Part shown: positions 35,561 to 48,800 of the stretch, piece after piece
Position numbering within the stretch: the first letter of the stretch is position 1
Layout of the letters: every line of letters begins with the position of its first letter
Position numbers and translations under genes: made by a program
The notes under the pieces: model-generated
The model's database searches: none
Told to the model about the DNA's origin: nothing
The model's input: only the letters and a program-made list of their open reading frames with translations
From: Neonectria sp. B-13
Taxonomy: Eukaryota; Ascomycota; Sordariomycetes; Hypocreales; Nectriaceae
Direction of reading: 5' to 3'
NCBI GenBank assembly: GCA_002682825.1
Contig: NOKP01000002.1
Location: 2,821,063 to 2,885,062, forward strand
DNA length: 64,000 bases

Positions 35561-37834
35561 TTCGGTGGCGGTTCCCGGTCGACAGTGAAGAAAAAGGCTC
35601 AGGGAAGAAAAAGAGGGCGAAGAATAAGGAAGGAGGCTTAACGTTAATGCGCGTGTATAGTTCCTAACCAAGGACCAATATGTTGAGTGAGTGGTCGAGA
35701 CTCAAGAGACGTTGGCAAAGGCGTCGGGAGAGATGCCGGCGGCAACTCAACCGACCGGAGGTGACCCACGCTCCACAATGACGCATTAATGCGGTGATGC
35801 GAACGTCAACAGACGTCTGCGACGACTACTAGTACTTACCAACGACGGACAGGGTACAGGTACTTACCTACCTGCCTAGCAAGCGGCGGTTCCGAACTTG
35901 CAATCCTGGTATGAACTTGTGTCGCAAAGCTGAAAGCCAGGGGCGATTGCGTGGGAGAAGGACGGTTAAATTTTTAAAATTGGTTGCCGCACCTCCTGCG
36001 GCTTTCCTGTGCGACCTGAGTTGGTTTATTTAGCAGTCGCGGAAGCGGAGAAGCTAGCGGGTTGGCAGGTTCGACTCCACTCAACTGTCACTAAATGGCA
36101 GGCATCCTTCCTACTTCAGCGTCGACCACTTCCCTCGGTCGCAAGTCGAGCTCAATCGTCCACACACTCACTACACACACTACGCTCATGGATACATTTG
36201 TACGCCTAGGTTAGATCATTGCTGTCTTCTATAGGTAGAGACGATCATTCTGAGAGATTGTGAAAAACTGTTTTCTTCCCTTTTGTTTTTGGCCTTGAGC
36301 CAGATGTGCGTGAAACTTTCCCTCCACATCGGCCTCTCGAACAACGTGTACCCCCTGTCCTGGCTCCCGCACTTCTCGGGCCGACATGTCAAGGCTAATA
36401 AAGGACACTCCTCGAAGACACTCGGTACAAGACTGACATGATCGCACACGAGCTTTCTTTCTAGTTTGGTTCTCCAATCCGTCTTGGCCCTGATTTCCGG
36501 GTTTCAGCTGGAGGCGCTTCGTAGTTATTTCCCATCACGACACATATCGGGAGACCTCGGAGTCCCAGTAGGGAGCCACCTTTCGCTATACACATGCAGC
36601 TCGCAGCTTTCTCCCGTGGTATCATACACCACTTCATCCGCACTCCTTCTCTCGGCGTTTTCAATCAGGAAAACTCGTTCGCCGAGGTATTAGCGTCGCA
36701 TTGGAATATGAGCACGCGTCGTTATCGATGCCGGATGTCACTAGAAGTCCTCTCACGACGATGAGCCCGTAGCCGTGCGGCTTTTACAGCTCAAGATGCG
36801 TTACTCCCGATACAAGCACACCTCAACACACCGCCCAGGCCTTGTGCCTTGGTGTATACTAGGTCTGTATCCCCAGGATTCTTAGCGGGTCTCAACGGGA
36901 ATATGCGCCACAACAATCCATAAACGGTGGTTTGGCATCCCACCTGCACCTGTGTGGACTAGCTCTCAATGCCAGGTATCGCTGCAGCGAGGAATCTACC
37001 AAGTTGTCACCTCGGAGTACTTACGTTTCACTTCCTCGTTTGGGAGTTTGTCTGCCTATCCAGATACGCTAAGAGCCGGCCTGGCTGGGCTCCTGCACCC
37101 CGGCCAAGCAGTGGGCCTCGCCCGAGACCTGTCTTTGAGTGATAGGCGCAACACCGGAATTTTTGTTCCGAACATGCACTAGTTGACGTTCCCTAACGTC
37201 TCTTAGTTGCAGTGAGTATTCAGAGGGAGAGTAGAGGCTCTGTGGGTGTCCTCACTCTTCAGAAAAGGCATCAGTGACTATCAAATCGCGACGGGGCAAC
37301 TAGGCCACTCTCCCCGACTCCCTATAGGATGGGAGGTCGCAGATCTACTACACGTGTCTGTATGAGTAAGGGGTACCCTGTCGCTGCTATCCATAATGTC
37401 ACCTTTGCTGGTTGAGACCTTGGCCTTTCGATCCCCTCAGCGTGAGTGCTTGATCGATATTGTCCATCATTGGGAAAATAATATCACTGCCACCCCAAGG
37501 ATATGCGGCAAACCCCCCAGGTGGGTGGTGAGACAATTCAACAAATCAACCCAAAATCCCATTGACTCGTCTGCTTTTCTTAGTATCGCTGGGGAATACT
37601 GGTAAACCTCCTGGACAAAATAGCGTGCACTCAAACAGCGGGACATAAACGAAAATGAATTAGCCCCGTGCCAGCAAGCCACGGAAAAATAAACAAGCCT
37701 ACCCGGGGCCATACGCTTAGAGCTGGAGCTGCCAGCTAAGGTCCAATATATTTCCCTGTTTCCGTACTTTTCTGCCGTAGTTGCCTTACACCTCCTTTGG
37801 ATCAGGTAAATTCGTCTCTGTTCTCGCAAACCTA
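35561..37834. other. 2.3 kb intergenic interval, no gene seen
   Basis: It contains the promoter of RIB7 and the 3' flank of the AlkB gene. TACCTACCTGCC words occur near 35864-35880. A T-arm-like GGTTCGACTCC near 36068 does not fold into a tRNA. No other support for genes. Confidence 0.55.
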
Positions 37835-39149
37835 TCAAGTTGGCTTCGGAATTACCTTGGCTAGCAATGGATTCCCGTCATCGTCAAACTCTGCCCACTG
37901 AAAGAAGCCGCAGCTCTCCTTTCCCGGGACGTTGCTAGCGTAGCACATCCAGAAGTATCTGCCAAAATTCTCTTTTTTCCGTTGCACAACGTGCAGCACG
38001 CAGGGCATCACGCAGGTGCATCTCGGCGTGAGACTCGGGTGCATGTTTGATCGATAGTCTCGGTACGTGATATTGATTCGCACGATTCCCGCAATGGGAT
38101 GCGGGTCGATCGACATCGCGGCCGAAATGCAGTGTTTCCACTCCTCTTGCATCTCAGCGTGCATCACGAGAAGCGAGTTATGGGGGAGATGGATCGAGAT
38201 CTGGCCCTCTACATCAGGATCTTCGGTTGGCTTGTTGTCGCTGTCCTTGGGTACGACTCTGCGCACTCGGAACTCGCGGGCAACACCTAGAGACAGGGAA
38301 CCGATGACGGCTCGTGGCCCGAGGTAAGTCAGCCTATCGCTATGCCAGCCGACATTTTCTTGAGGGCCATCGTAGCAGTTGACAAAGGCAGCATTCGGAA
38401 TCCAAGGGTCTGGTGGTTGGTATTTTAACTTCCTGCCGCCTGGATATCGAGTTCTTATTCGTTTCAGCACCTCCTCATTGACCGCTTCCTGGACCCTGGG
38501 CTTGATTTTCGTAAGCTGTGGAGTGATCCGTCGAACATCCTAATAACTGTTAGGCTTTGAAGGGTTAGAGACCACAATGGCAACCCACCGTCAACTTGGA
38601 ACCGTTGTAATGATACTCGGTTTTCTGGCGCCTGATTTCGTCATAACTCTCGACATAGAAACTGGAAGTATGTGGACTCGAAACCACATTTTCAAATAGC
38701 TGGAAGGTTATCTTCTCATATGTTTTGGATTCTTCCAGCAGTTCTCTGAGGAGCTCGTTGGCGTCTTCGGGCGGGAGGAAATTGTGTACGATGGTGCACG
38801 GTGTATACTCGGCGACATCTTCAGGGTCGTATAAGTGTAGCGTGCTGCCTTTCTTGGACCTGAGCTTCTTCTTCGCCGGAGACGTTGCGTCGCTGGGGGT
38901 AGCGTATTGTTTCAGCGATTTCTGATATCCGATGCCCCGGCTGCCTTTCTTGGCCTGTGGCGGGACTTTGAGCGAAGCCGAAGCTTCCGAAACAGAACCA
39001 TCGTGCGCTAGAAGGATGTCGAGCAGGGCATCTTGGTCAAAGTTTGGATGGAGAGAGGACAATAGGGCCAACTTGATTTCGGTCGGTTCCTCGGGTTCCT
39101 GGGGCGCTGGGCTTGATTTGCGTTTGGGACGCGTTAGGAACGCTTTCAT
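37835..39149 (-). CDS. CUE-AlkB-GRF 2-oxoglutarate/Fe(II) dioxygenase
   Basis: Probable nucleic-acid demethylase of the ALKBH2/3-like group, 421 aa in two exons (39149-38589 and 38539-37835; 49-nt intron). Domains in order: an N-terminal CUE-like ubiquitin-binding helix bundle (about residues 24-62, IKLALLSSLHPNFDQDALL), a basic linker, the AlkB core (about 95-340), and a C-terminal GRF zinc finger (about 355-410, CTCVMPC, GRYFWMC, CGFFQW). The iron ligands fit HSD in GWHSDRLTYLG and a later His, followed by RINITYRDYR, which contacts 2-oxoglutarate. The CUE and GRF modules suggest recruitment to ubiquitin-marked or single-stranded DNA; that is inference. Divergent to PEX7. Confidence 0.9.
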
Positions 39150-39564
39150 AGTCTCAACAGCCGGGAAACGGTATCTATAGAAAGAACGTACTACCTCTCT
39201 CAGAGAGGATAGTGAACAACCCAGCACGAGTCTGGGGGAAATGAGGAGGCCGGCCTTTGCAACTCGTTATTGACACGAAAGGGCGTGGTGGCGTTTCCAG
39301 CAGACACGCGAGATCACGTGGAATTATGTGGAGAATGTTAGATGGACTCGATAAGTGCATCGGCAGCGGCAGTGACGCATTTCGGCTAGTTGCATCGGCC
39401 AGGTCCCCGCGGTTTGGCTCATTACCGAGGCACATGCCATTGCAGCTTCCACCTTCATGCGCACTGGCTCGGCCAGACAAATCATGGTGAATTGTAGCTT
39501 CTTTGCTATATCATAATAGCTCTGTTGTCAATGCGCCTCGTCACCGGCGCTCTCCTCCGGCATC
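39150..39564. promoter_or_regulatory. Divergent promoter AlkB / PEX7
   Basis: The 415 bp separate the two start codons. A Cbf1-type box ATCACGTG lies at 39313-39320. No other element was recognised. Confidence 0.6.
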
Positions 39565-40744
39565 ATGGCCGCAATGCTTGAGTTTCGCACGCACGGGTAC
39601 AATCCCTATGCCGTCAAGTACTCGCCGTATTACGACTCGCGCATCGCCGTCGCAGCTTCTGCCAATTTCGGCATCGTGGGCAATGGCCGCGTCTTCGCGC
39701 TGGGGTTGACGGCCCAGGGCATCCAGGTTGAGAAGACGTATGTGCATCCCCTCTCGGGCGTAGGTGGCGCCGCCATCGGACGGCCAGACACTGACAATAT
39801 GCTCCTCTTGCAGGTTCGATACCAACGATGCGCTCTACGATCTAGCTTGGTCGGAGATCAACGAGAACCAGCTGATAGTCGCCTGCGGCGATGGATCGCT
39901 CAAGCTCTTTGACCTGGGCGTGGACGAATTCCCGGTCATGAACTTCCATGAACACAAGAGGGAGACGTTCTCTGTCTGTTGGAACCCCGTCACCAAGGAC
40001 ACATTTGTGTCAAGCTCGTGGGACGGCACAATCAAGCTGGTCAGTTACGCCAGTAACCTTTCCTCTATGCCAAACTGACCTCGTCAGTGGTCCCCAACCC
40101 GGAACCACTCCATCAAGACGCTGCCCGTCGGAAACTGCACCTACAGCACGTCCTTCTGCCCCTCCAACCCCGCCCTGATCTCAGCCGTGTCCTCCGACTC
40201 CCACCTCCGTATTTTCGACCTCCGAACTCCGTCTTCGGCCAAGTACCACCTCACGGCCACCATCCCCGTCCATGCGCCGCCCTCGCAGTCTGGTATGGCT
40301 GTTGGTCCACCTAGTGCGCCAGCCGAGATTCTTACCCATGACTGGAACAAGTACAGAGACACTGTGATTGCCACAGGCGGCGTGGATAGAGTCCTGCGCA
40401 CCTTCGATATCCGAAACCCAGCAGGCGGGCCGCTCTCTGTTATGCAGGGCCACGAATATGCGGTCCGGAGGTTGGCTTGGAGCCCCCACGCGAGCGACAC
40501 CCTGATCAGCGCTAGTTACGACATGACAGTTCGTCTCTGGAACGATGGGTCAACACAACCTCAGAACCCGACAATGGGCCCTGGACTAGGCTCGCAAATC
40601 GGCATCATGAACCGCCATACTGAGTTCGTTACTGGAGTGGACTGGTGTCTGTTTGGTATGGGCGGCTGGGTAGCCTCGGTGGGCTGGGATGAGAGGGTTA
40701 TGTTGTGGGACGCCAACATGCTGATGGCCCAGCGAGGTATATAA
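39565..40744 (+). CDS. PEX7: Peroxin 7, PTS2 receptor (WD40 protein)
   Basis: Cytosolic receptor that carries PTS2-bearing matrix proteins to the peroxisome import machinery. 351 aa, the usual Pex7 length, in three exons: 39565-39737, 39814-40039 and 40088-40744 (introns 76 and 48 nt, the second with a GTCAGT donor and AACTGAC branch). The N-terminus MLEFRTHGYNPYAVKYSPYY is typical of Pex7. Six WD-type repeats can be followed, including LYDLAWSEINENQLIVACGD, HLRIFDLRTP, VIATGGVDRVLRTFDIRNP, HEYAVRRLAWSPH, SYDMTVRLWND and GWDERVMLWD. The start ATG at 39565 lies three codons before a second ATG. Confidence 0.95.
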
Positions 40745-41301
40745 GTTATCGGGAAAAGAGGCTATTATTATCGGCGTTGATGCAGGATTTAGATAGGCTT
40801 TCGTAACGACTGGTCGGTTTGGCGTTTGGGGCAGCTACCAGGCGACATTGATCGCTAATGCTCGATAACATAACCTAGAAAGCCGCATTGATTGGGGACA
40901 TTATCATGATAAGAGCGTAGAAATAGGATTTGCCGGACATCTACGAATACATCACCGATTCTCCGAAGCACAGCTTCTGCCTTGTGGTGTTTCCCTTCCA
41001 TTTCGACTTAAATGATATAACGCAAGTCAAGTAAGTAATATGTCGTAACGTGTGAAATCATGATTAAGATGATTGTTCTAAAGTAGAGTTTTCGTGACCT
41101 AGGCCACATGCATGATGCTGCCCTCGTAGTAACTAAATTACAAGCCGTGTACCCATTTTTCCCTATCTTACACGCGCCTATACCATACAATAATGCCCAG
41201 TAGAAGTACAAAATCCACCCGACAACCAACATTTGATTCCTCATTAAATGCGTGTGCGTAGCTGACGTGCGAAGCGCCAATGCCAACCTGCTACTTCACC
41301 C
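40745..41301. other. Convergent 3' intergenic region (PEX7 / helicase)
   Basis: AT-richer than its neighbours, as expected for two 3' UTRs. No coding potential was seen. Confidence 0.6.
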
Positions 41302-43330
41302 TTAGAAACTCGAGTAAGAGTCGCCACCACGGTCGCCACCACGACCACCACCACGGCCACCGCCTCGGCCGCCACGGCCACCACCACGGCCACCACCGCC
41401 GTGGTCGTCGCGGTAGGCACTCCTCGCCATGGAATCGAACCTGTCACCAGATCGATCCGAACCTGATCGAGATCCGCGTCGATCATCGCCGCCTCGGCGG
41501 TCACCACCACCGCCACCACCACGAGAACCGTCCCTGTCATCAGAGATGTTCATGCCAGGGGCACGAGTCAATCCCATGAGCGTTGCCCACCTGCGGGACA
41601 CGGTGGGGGGGGTTTTCCAACCCCAGCCGTGGATGGTCCACTCGTTCACGTCCTCGGCAACAGCAGACTTGTCCGTCGCAGTGCCAAACATGGAAGTGTA
41701 GGTGGCGCCGAGGAGGTTACGAGGCATGGATCCAAAGAGGCCCTTCACTTCGTCGTGGATAGGAGACGTCTCGCCAGAGGCGTTATCCGTCTCGGCGCTC
41801 TCCAGAGAGGTGTTTTGCGAGATGGGGAGTCCCTTCAACATCTTTCTGGCACTTGGGACAGAGGCGTGGGGAATGATGAGCCAGCCCTGACCCTCCTTGT
41901 TCTGTCGTCCAGTGCGACCCAGACGGTGAATGTACGACTCTCGGTCTCTAGGGGTATCGACCTGGATGACGTGTGTGACATCTGGGAAGTCCATGCCTCG
42001 GGCAGTGACATCAGAAGACATCAAAACTCCGCTTCTCGCTCTGCGGAACATATCAGCAGCCTTCTGTCGCTGCTGCTGAGTGAGCTTCGACTGCAGGGTG
42101 TAGGAGGACATAGGGTAAGAATCGGGAGGGGCATTGCGCCGGCGCTGGTAGGCCATTTCGCCGGCAAGCTCAACCAAGGAGGTAGTGTTGAAGTAGACAA
42201 TGGCCTTGAAGGGCTTGGCCTCAGGGTCTTGTTGGGCCTTGGTGTGCTCACGGTCCATGAGCTCAAACAGAGAAGGGAAGACATTGGACCAGGTGGTGAC
42301 GGGGGCAATGTGTTGGGGAACTTTCTCGTGGGTGAGGGAGTCATTCTCGGCAATGGTCTGGACGAATTCGAAATCATCAGGGCGGACCATGGTGCGGGCG
42401 AGGCGAATGACATTATCGGGGATGGTTGCCGAGACCAACATGGTCTGGCGAACCTTCTCAGTGGTGCTGGGGAGGCACTTGATGATCTCATTGAGTTCCC
42501 TCTCAAAACCAACATCGAGCATTCGGTCGGCCTCATCCAGAACGAGGGCGGCCAAGTTCGGTGCGTCGATGCCACTTCGGTCGTCCTGAAGGAGATCGTT
42601 CAATCGACCAGGGGTGGCAACGAGAAGATGGCAGCCGTCTCTTCGGGTCCTGCTCAGCATACCGCGCTTGTCGGTACCTCCAACGGCACACTGGACCACA
42701 AGACCGGTGTTCTTGACAAGGCGGCGGGCTTCTTCGGCAATTTGTTCGGCGAGTTCTCGAGTAGGGGAGAGCACAATGCCACGAATATCATCAGCCCGAG
42801 CGTTGTACTTGGCGCTCTTGGAGGCCAGGGAAGGGTCCTCAACAAGCATCCTCTGGAGCATAGGTAGGAGGAAGGCAAGCGTCTTTCCGGTACCAGTCTT
42901 GGCCTGGGCGACACTGTGACGGTCAGATGGGAAGAATCAGAGACACCCAGGGTAATGCTTACATGTCAGTTCCCTTGAGAGCAGGAGTAATGGTCTTGGC
43001 CTGGACGGGAGTCATGCTGTCGTAGCCCATGCCTCGGGTGATAGAGTCGATCAAATTGGGGTGAACACCCTCCAACTGGGCGAACAAGGTCACCTCCTCC
43101 GCGGGAGGTGCGGGAGCCTCGGCGGTGGAGTTTTCATCTCGCTCGGCGGGAGAGTCGCTGCTGTAGGCCCGGGAGATGAATGACAACCTGTTCAAGGGAG
43201 CAATTGTGGAAAGAACAGGCACAATCTGTCGCCTGGCGGCGGGCACAAGCGTTCGGGTCTGGGAGAGAACCGAGGCGGTGGCAGCAGACCTGGCCTGGTT
43301 GGCGCAGCGCCGGAGGCTGTTTCTGAACAT
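41302..43330 (-). CDS. MSS116: Mitochondrial DEAD-box RNA helicase, MSS116-like
   Basis: ATP-dependent RNA chaperone, probably in the mitochondrial matrix, where Mss116/CYT-19-type proteins assist group I/II intron splicing and translation. 659 aa in two exons (43330-42963, 42913-41302; 49-nt intron). The N-terminal ~50 residues are Arg/Ser/Ala-rich without acidic residues, as in a mitochondrial presequence. Motifs in order: Q-motif region GYDSMTPVQAKTI, AQAKTGTGKT (I), PTRELAEQ (Ia), TPGRL (Ib), VLDEADRML (II), SAT (III), TARGMDFP (V) and HRLGRTGR (VI). The C-terminus is an RGG-rich tail. The antisense strand is open for about 1.2 kb, a by-product of codon bias. Confidence 0.94.
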
Positions 43331-43805
43331 GGTGATTAGAAACTACCTGTGATGGACAGCCGTGAAATTATGCAAACGAATACACAAGACCCAGAAGTGG
43401 TGATGGGAGGGAAGAAAAATTGGTGTAGAGTGGGAAGAGAGAGGCGAGTTTGTCGCGTCGCAAATTGAGTTGAGACTGGGAGTTTTTTTTCTCACAGCAG
43501 GGTCCATCCATTAGTCCAGTCCCGCCAGTCCCAGGTATCTTATCGGCTAAGTGGACCAATGCCGGACGCTAGCCGCCAATCGTCACGTGGCGCTGCCATG
43601 CTGGGATTTCCGGCCATTTGCCTGGCTTGCCCGATGAGTGGTAACGCGCCGTCTCCGATAGGTGCATGTGCGCCTGTGGAAGTGCCGATGGTCATCAATT
43701 CTTGTCAATTCTTGTCGCTATCGAAGGCAGGTTCATATACTCATGGCGCTCACGTCTATCTATATCTCTAGTTCTCTACTGTATTCTCCCACTCAACTTG
43801 TCAAG
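43331..43805. promoter_or_regulatory. Promoter region of the MSS116-like gene
   Basis: It contains a CCAAT box at 43576-43580 beside a Cbf1-type GTCACGTG at 43582-43589, about 250 bp upstream of the helicase start, plus the 3' flank of the next gene. Confidence 0.6.
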
Positions 43806-44847
43806 CTAGGCGGCGCCTTTAGCCCCAACAATTGACAGACCCTCGCCAACGCCGTCCGAGATGCCTTGAGCAACACCATTAATCGTCCATAGCATCGCTT
43901 CCAGGAGGACTTGTCCCACCTTTCCGTCATTCATCTGGCACATCGTTTCGGTTATGGAGACGCTCTGCTTCCCAATCGAGTTGACAATTTCCACGCCGTG
44001 GCCCACAACGGTCTCGGATATCTTGTATTTCCGCTCCATCCGAGCTGCGTACTTGAGCAGATACATCAGGTACGGCATCAGGAAGCTGAGGACGAAAATG
44101 ACGTTGACCACGGTCATCTGGACTCCACGGTGAAGAATGGACCTTGGCTGGCTGGAAGAGGACAGACCGCTGGAGCCGGCTCCAGGCCGAACTGTGGCAA
44201 GGTCGACATGAGCGGCGTCTGAGGGCAGGGCGCACTGGATGCGACTCAATTCGCAAGCGTCGAGATCCGAGGGAAGCGCCTTGAGGAGATACGTCACTCC
44301 ATCGATGAAAGCTTTCCGTTCGAAAACAACGTCCTCGTCTGCTACTGCGGGCTTGCCTCCGTCGATGGAAATGTTCACAAGGCTGGTACCTATACCGAAA
44401 CGTAGTCAGCCTTTGACGTTAGTCGGTGGGGGATCTCGTAGAGTCTGCCTTACCCTGCCGCGCAAACTTCCAATGGACCCCGGAGGCAGCCCGGACGGTA
44501 GGGTCATCATCCGCTGCTTCCGAGTAGAGAACCCTGCTCATGGGTTTTGGAGACACAGCCGTGGAGTCCTGGTCTTCACGAGCTTTGATCTGCTCCAGGA
44601 TCTCGGTAACCCGTGGCTCCTGGGTCAGAGGCGTGACATCGGTCTCTGAGAGCGGCCGAGGCTTTGTTTCGGACACAAGGACGCCTGGTCGCAAGGTGTG
44701 AAGGCTGATGCTGCGGCGCAGGAACTGGATAGGGCCCATGCTGGACTGCAGCGACGTGGGAAGCATGGCGACGACGTTTGAGATGGTGATTCGATCGACC
44801 TTGATCTCTTCAAAGCCCGGCATGAAGGGTCTGAGGCCGGAAGACAT
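43806..44847 (-). CDS. Unknown fungal protein with one clear membrane segment, 325 aa
   Basis: Two exons, 44847-44454 and 44389-43806, joined by a 64-nt intron with a GGCTGAC branch site. No recognised domain. The first 130 residues are soluble (MSSGLRPFMPGFEEIKVDRI at the start, in a moderate Kozak context). A hydrophobic helix TVVNVIFVLSFLMPYLMYLL lies near residue 235, followed by a basic KYAARMERKYK stretch. An amphipathic, Gly/Val/Ser-rich C-terminus has short hydrophobic turns (GQVLLEAMLWTINGVAQGI). This could be a tail-anchored or peripheral organelle protein. It sits head-to-tail between INCENP and the helicase, all on the minus strand. Function unknown. Confidence 0.8.
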
Positions 44848-45821
44848 GGTGTAGTGCGAGAAGCGCGGTGAGAGATATAGTCGACTCAGCGATAGTGCGC
44901 AAAAAGCGAAGAGGCGGTTGGGTTAACTGAGCGAGACCTTCTAACGGTTCGGCAGCCAAATCATGATGGTGAAGCTGAAGTCGTAGTCCAAACCAGTGGG
45001 ATGATAAGCATGTGAACGAACGGTCGGGTCAATGCAAGGAATCGAGGATCAGAAGCGAATCGTGGTCCGGTGACGATTAATTGCCGCCTCTCTTCCCAAG
45101 GAGCGCACCCTACGAAAGAATCAAGGCCAGCTGATGGGCGAGATAAGTGTAGATGACAGGCAAAGATACAGCAGACACGCAGTTATCTCGTCTAAAAGTA
45201 CTAGTCCATCTATCTGACCCTCCGTGAGTCCGTGCTAATGGCACAAAACTCAATGCGCCATCTCCCGGCTTTGACATGTGAAAGCCACAGCCCACTGCAG
45301 AGAGAGAGAAAACTGTTGGGCCAAGAATTCCCAGGCTCTGTTTTTAGATTCAAGTGATAAGCACTTCCAATAAGCACTCGACAGGTGGAGAAGGCGGCGA
45401 CATTTCTACATGCTCCAAACCACTCCACCACTGTGTCATGGCCTCTGACAGGTCCCCAGAATCAACTCAACGTAACATAGTGCTACCTGCAGTAACACAG
45501 CGGAGTGTGTATTTCGTACAAGTAGTGTGTAGGGTTGCAGTAAACAAAAGCCCATTGTTTCATTAATGCTGCACATCTGATTTCCTATCGAATGATCCCT
45601 GCCCCTTTCGCCGTGCGCCAAATAATTATGGTGCTCTGCCAGACTCGCCGCGTACTGGTCCAATGTACAATCTGTCGTCAATGATGCCATCTCGCTGCCA
45701 CATGAAATCAAGTCCCTCATCTATGTCCCGTTGCACCCAGTTGCATTTTCCTCCGAGGTTTGTCTCCGCCGAGACTTCAGAAGCCTCTCGTCGCCGTGTT
45801 AAACTCCGCGTTTGTCGGGCG
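44848..45821. other. Intergenic, promoter of the 325-aa gene and 3' flank of INCENP
   Basis: No gene supported. It holds a GTATTTCGTAC word near 45510, one mismatch from the recurring GTACTTCGTAC motif. Confidence 0.55.
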
Positions 45822-48800
45822 TTACATCATCTCTCTGCCCAATTCATATGACCATCCTCCTTCCCGTCTCATCTTGTCGCGCGCTGCCAGATCTTTGCGG
45901 ATGTCTTCCTCTGTCAGTCGGTCGGCGCCGCTCCAGTTGGCACTTGAGGTTCGGGCTCGGAACTTGTGAAACTTGTCTTTGCTCTTGCTGAAGACCTCGT
46001 CCATGTCCAAAGGCGCGGGGGGTCCAAAGATCTGCGACGGATCCATTGTCTCCTGTCGCATGAGAGCTCGTCGAAGATCGGGTGAATCAACCCAAGCAGC
46101 AACAGTCATACCATGGGCATCGTCGTCATCTTCATCCTCGTCATCCGTCATGATTTCTGGGAGCTCGATGGACTCGCCGTTTTGGAACCGTGGCGATGAT
46201 CGAAGAGCAGACTTCGGTGGCGGCTTGACGCCGTTCGGGCGAGCTGGTGTCTTGAACGGCTGACCCGCGGAATTCGAGGTGGGCGCAAATGGAATCGCGC
46301 CCTTCGAAATTTGCGCCATATCCAAGGGGTGCGCGGTCTTTGTCTGGGTTGTGTGCTGGCTGGTAACCGTGGCCTTGAACAAGTCACGCGTTGCACTCTG
46401 GGGAACATTGGAGTAGCCGTTCTGGAAGACAGATTTCGCCTGCAAGTCCTAGTTATGGTTAGCTTTTGTTTAGAACAACCGGAGGCTGGAGAATCATACC
46501 TTCTTAAAGGCGCCCGATGGACGAACGGGCGGACCCTTGATATTCGGCGGGTTGTCCATCTCCAGCTCGTCTGCGAAATCATCACTCGTTCGACGGCGCT
46601 TTGCATCCTTAGCTTGATACTGAGGGCCACCATATGAAGGGGCGTGTCGGGCTTGGCCAGTCTCGTTACTGTCCTGGGCGAGTGCCCGCTTGGGCCCAGC
46701 CTTGGAGGCATTCGACAGAACAGTGCTCACGGGGCGCCCAGTGTCCTCCTGTCTGTAAATACCAGAGTTCATACGTGACGGGGGCCGGGCAGGTTGGCGG
46801 TCATCTCGCTGGGACGAGCCGAATCTGTCTTGTGCCGTGCTATGGTCGGGAGGACCATTTGGTTGGGATCGCACTGCTGGAGGCGGTGCCCGGGTTTGCT
46901 TTGCCTTCTCAATAGCAGCTTGCCGTTGAGTGCTTTTCTTAGCCTCAGTTTGCTCACGCTCCTTTCTCTGTCGCTCTGCCTCTTGTCGACGTTGCAGCTC
47001 CTGCTTTTTTGACTCCTCCTGTGCCGCTGCTCTCTTACGTTCAAACTCGACCTTGGCTTCCCGCCGCCTCTGCGCCTCTCGCTCGTCTTGCTCCTTCTTC
47101 CTCGCCGCCGTGTCCAGTGCTTTTGGGCGGCCGTTAGATGTAGTAGAGCTCTTGAGGCTTGGCATCGATGGCTTCGTCTGCAGAGTTGCCTTGCTTGCCT
47201 TGCTTCCTAGTTGCTGTTGAGATTGGGAGCCAGTATCTTGGAAGCTGGCCGACATCGCACTACTGGAGGGTTGAAACTGGGAATGTTGGGATCCCGTGTT
47301 CACTCTGATAACCGTGGGGGCTTGCTTGGCCTTCGTCTCCTTACGCGGCTTCCCTGGCCTCCTAATTTCTTTGTTGCGGATGCTTTGACCAGGCCCAACG
47401 GAGCGGGAGGCGGATGGTGGAGGAATCGTAGAAGGTGCATCAACCATGTCGAAGTCTTGGTCAGTTGACTTCGTCACAGTCTGCTCCTGCGCCTTGACCT
47501 TTCGAGGACTGGTCCTGGTCGGCTTGGGTGTCTCCTTGGGGGCCGGGTTCTCACTCTCCTTCTTCGAGGCAAATTGTTTTTCCATCGCAGCAATCTTCTC
47601 TTGCTCCTTGCTGAAGACGCGCACCTTTTCTCGCTCTTGCTCTCGAGCTTTTTCAAGCTTGTCCATCTGCTCCGCCATGTGCGTCGCCTCCTTCTCACGA
47701 CGTTTTTCCTCTTTTTCACGCTCCACTGAGGCTCTAGTGCGTCTAGGAGCAGGACGAGCAGGGCTTGCCGCCCGTCGAGACAAAGGGCTGTCCACTTCCA
47801 TCCTTTGTGATTCATAGCTCCCCTTCGGGACGATGGACTCGGTAGATGGGGCAAAATAATGACCAAGACGAGTCGTGGATGGAGACAGAATGGATGATTT
47901 TCCCTCGGCGCTAATCGCAGCGCTGCTTGCAAGAAGACCCTTAGAGCTCTTCAAGATGGACGACAACTTATTCTTGACTTGCTTCAAGGGGCTATCGCGG
48001 AAGCCTCGAGATGGCGACTTGCTGGGTGTCTGGGAGCGACCGTTCTCCAGCACAGTTGCCATAGCCTGGGGAGGGTTCGATACAGAGACAGTCTTTTTTA
48101 GTGGGCTGCCGTCATTGTGCTCGTATGTGGAAATGGTTGGAACAGCGGAGACGGATGCAGCTTTCCCATGCCCGAAGATACTAGGCCGCTGAGGCATGGT
48201 CGACCCTGAGGGGAGAGGGGAACGATTGTTTCCGTCTGTCTCCTCGTGAGTAGGTTCGGCTGCTGTAGCCGTGTCCATGCTGTGAATCCCGTCCATCAAC
48301 TCGGTAGAGTGGCTTTTGGGGAAAATCGGTCGAGCGTTAGGTACTTCCGGTTCAGGTAGCGCAGGTTCAACAATGGGTGGGTCAATCCAATCATCATCGT
48401 CATCTTCTGGGAAGGCTCCAGGAGTTGTTGTCATCTCTTGCTTCTTCGGTGACGGTGACTTCGGCGAAAGAGATTTCGGTTCCTGGGCTGGTTGTGAGGC
48501 AGCACTCGCAGGTTGTTGGAGTGAAGTAAGACTGTGGATCGATTTCGAGGGTCGGCTGCCATTTGGCTGTGACTTGCCGAGCATGTTGATCTGGTCTTGC
48601 AGTCTCTGAGTGTACGTTTTGTTGTGAAGCATGGCAAGATCGTGGGTTTCGTGAGACTCATGGGTAGGGATATCGGGGAAGTCATCCACGTCCATCTCGT
48701 CCTGATCCTCATCATCCGTTTCGTCCGGTTTCGCGTAGTTTCCAAGGCTCTTTCCTCCGGTGTGCCTGTTGTAGTAGCTCGTCCTGTTATGATCGAGGTG

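Noticed and set aside
36010..36095. tRNA-like GGTTCGACTCC with a possible A-box upstream
   Set aside because: T-stem has only two pairs and the acceptor ends do not match.
41629..42867. Plus-strand open frame of about 412 codons antisense to the helicase
   Set aside because: It mirrors the conserved DEAD-box core in the opposite strand; open only because the sense gene avoids certain codons. No domain in its own translation.
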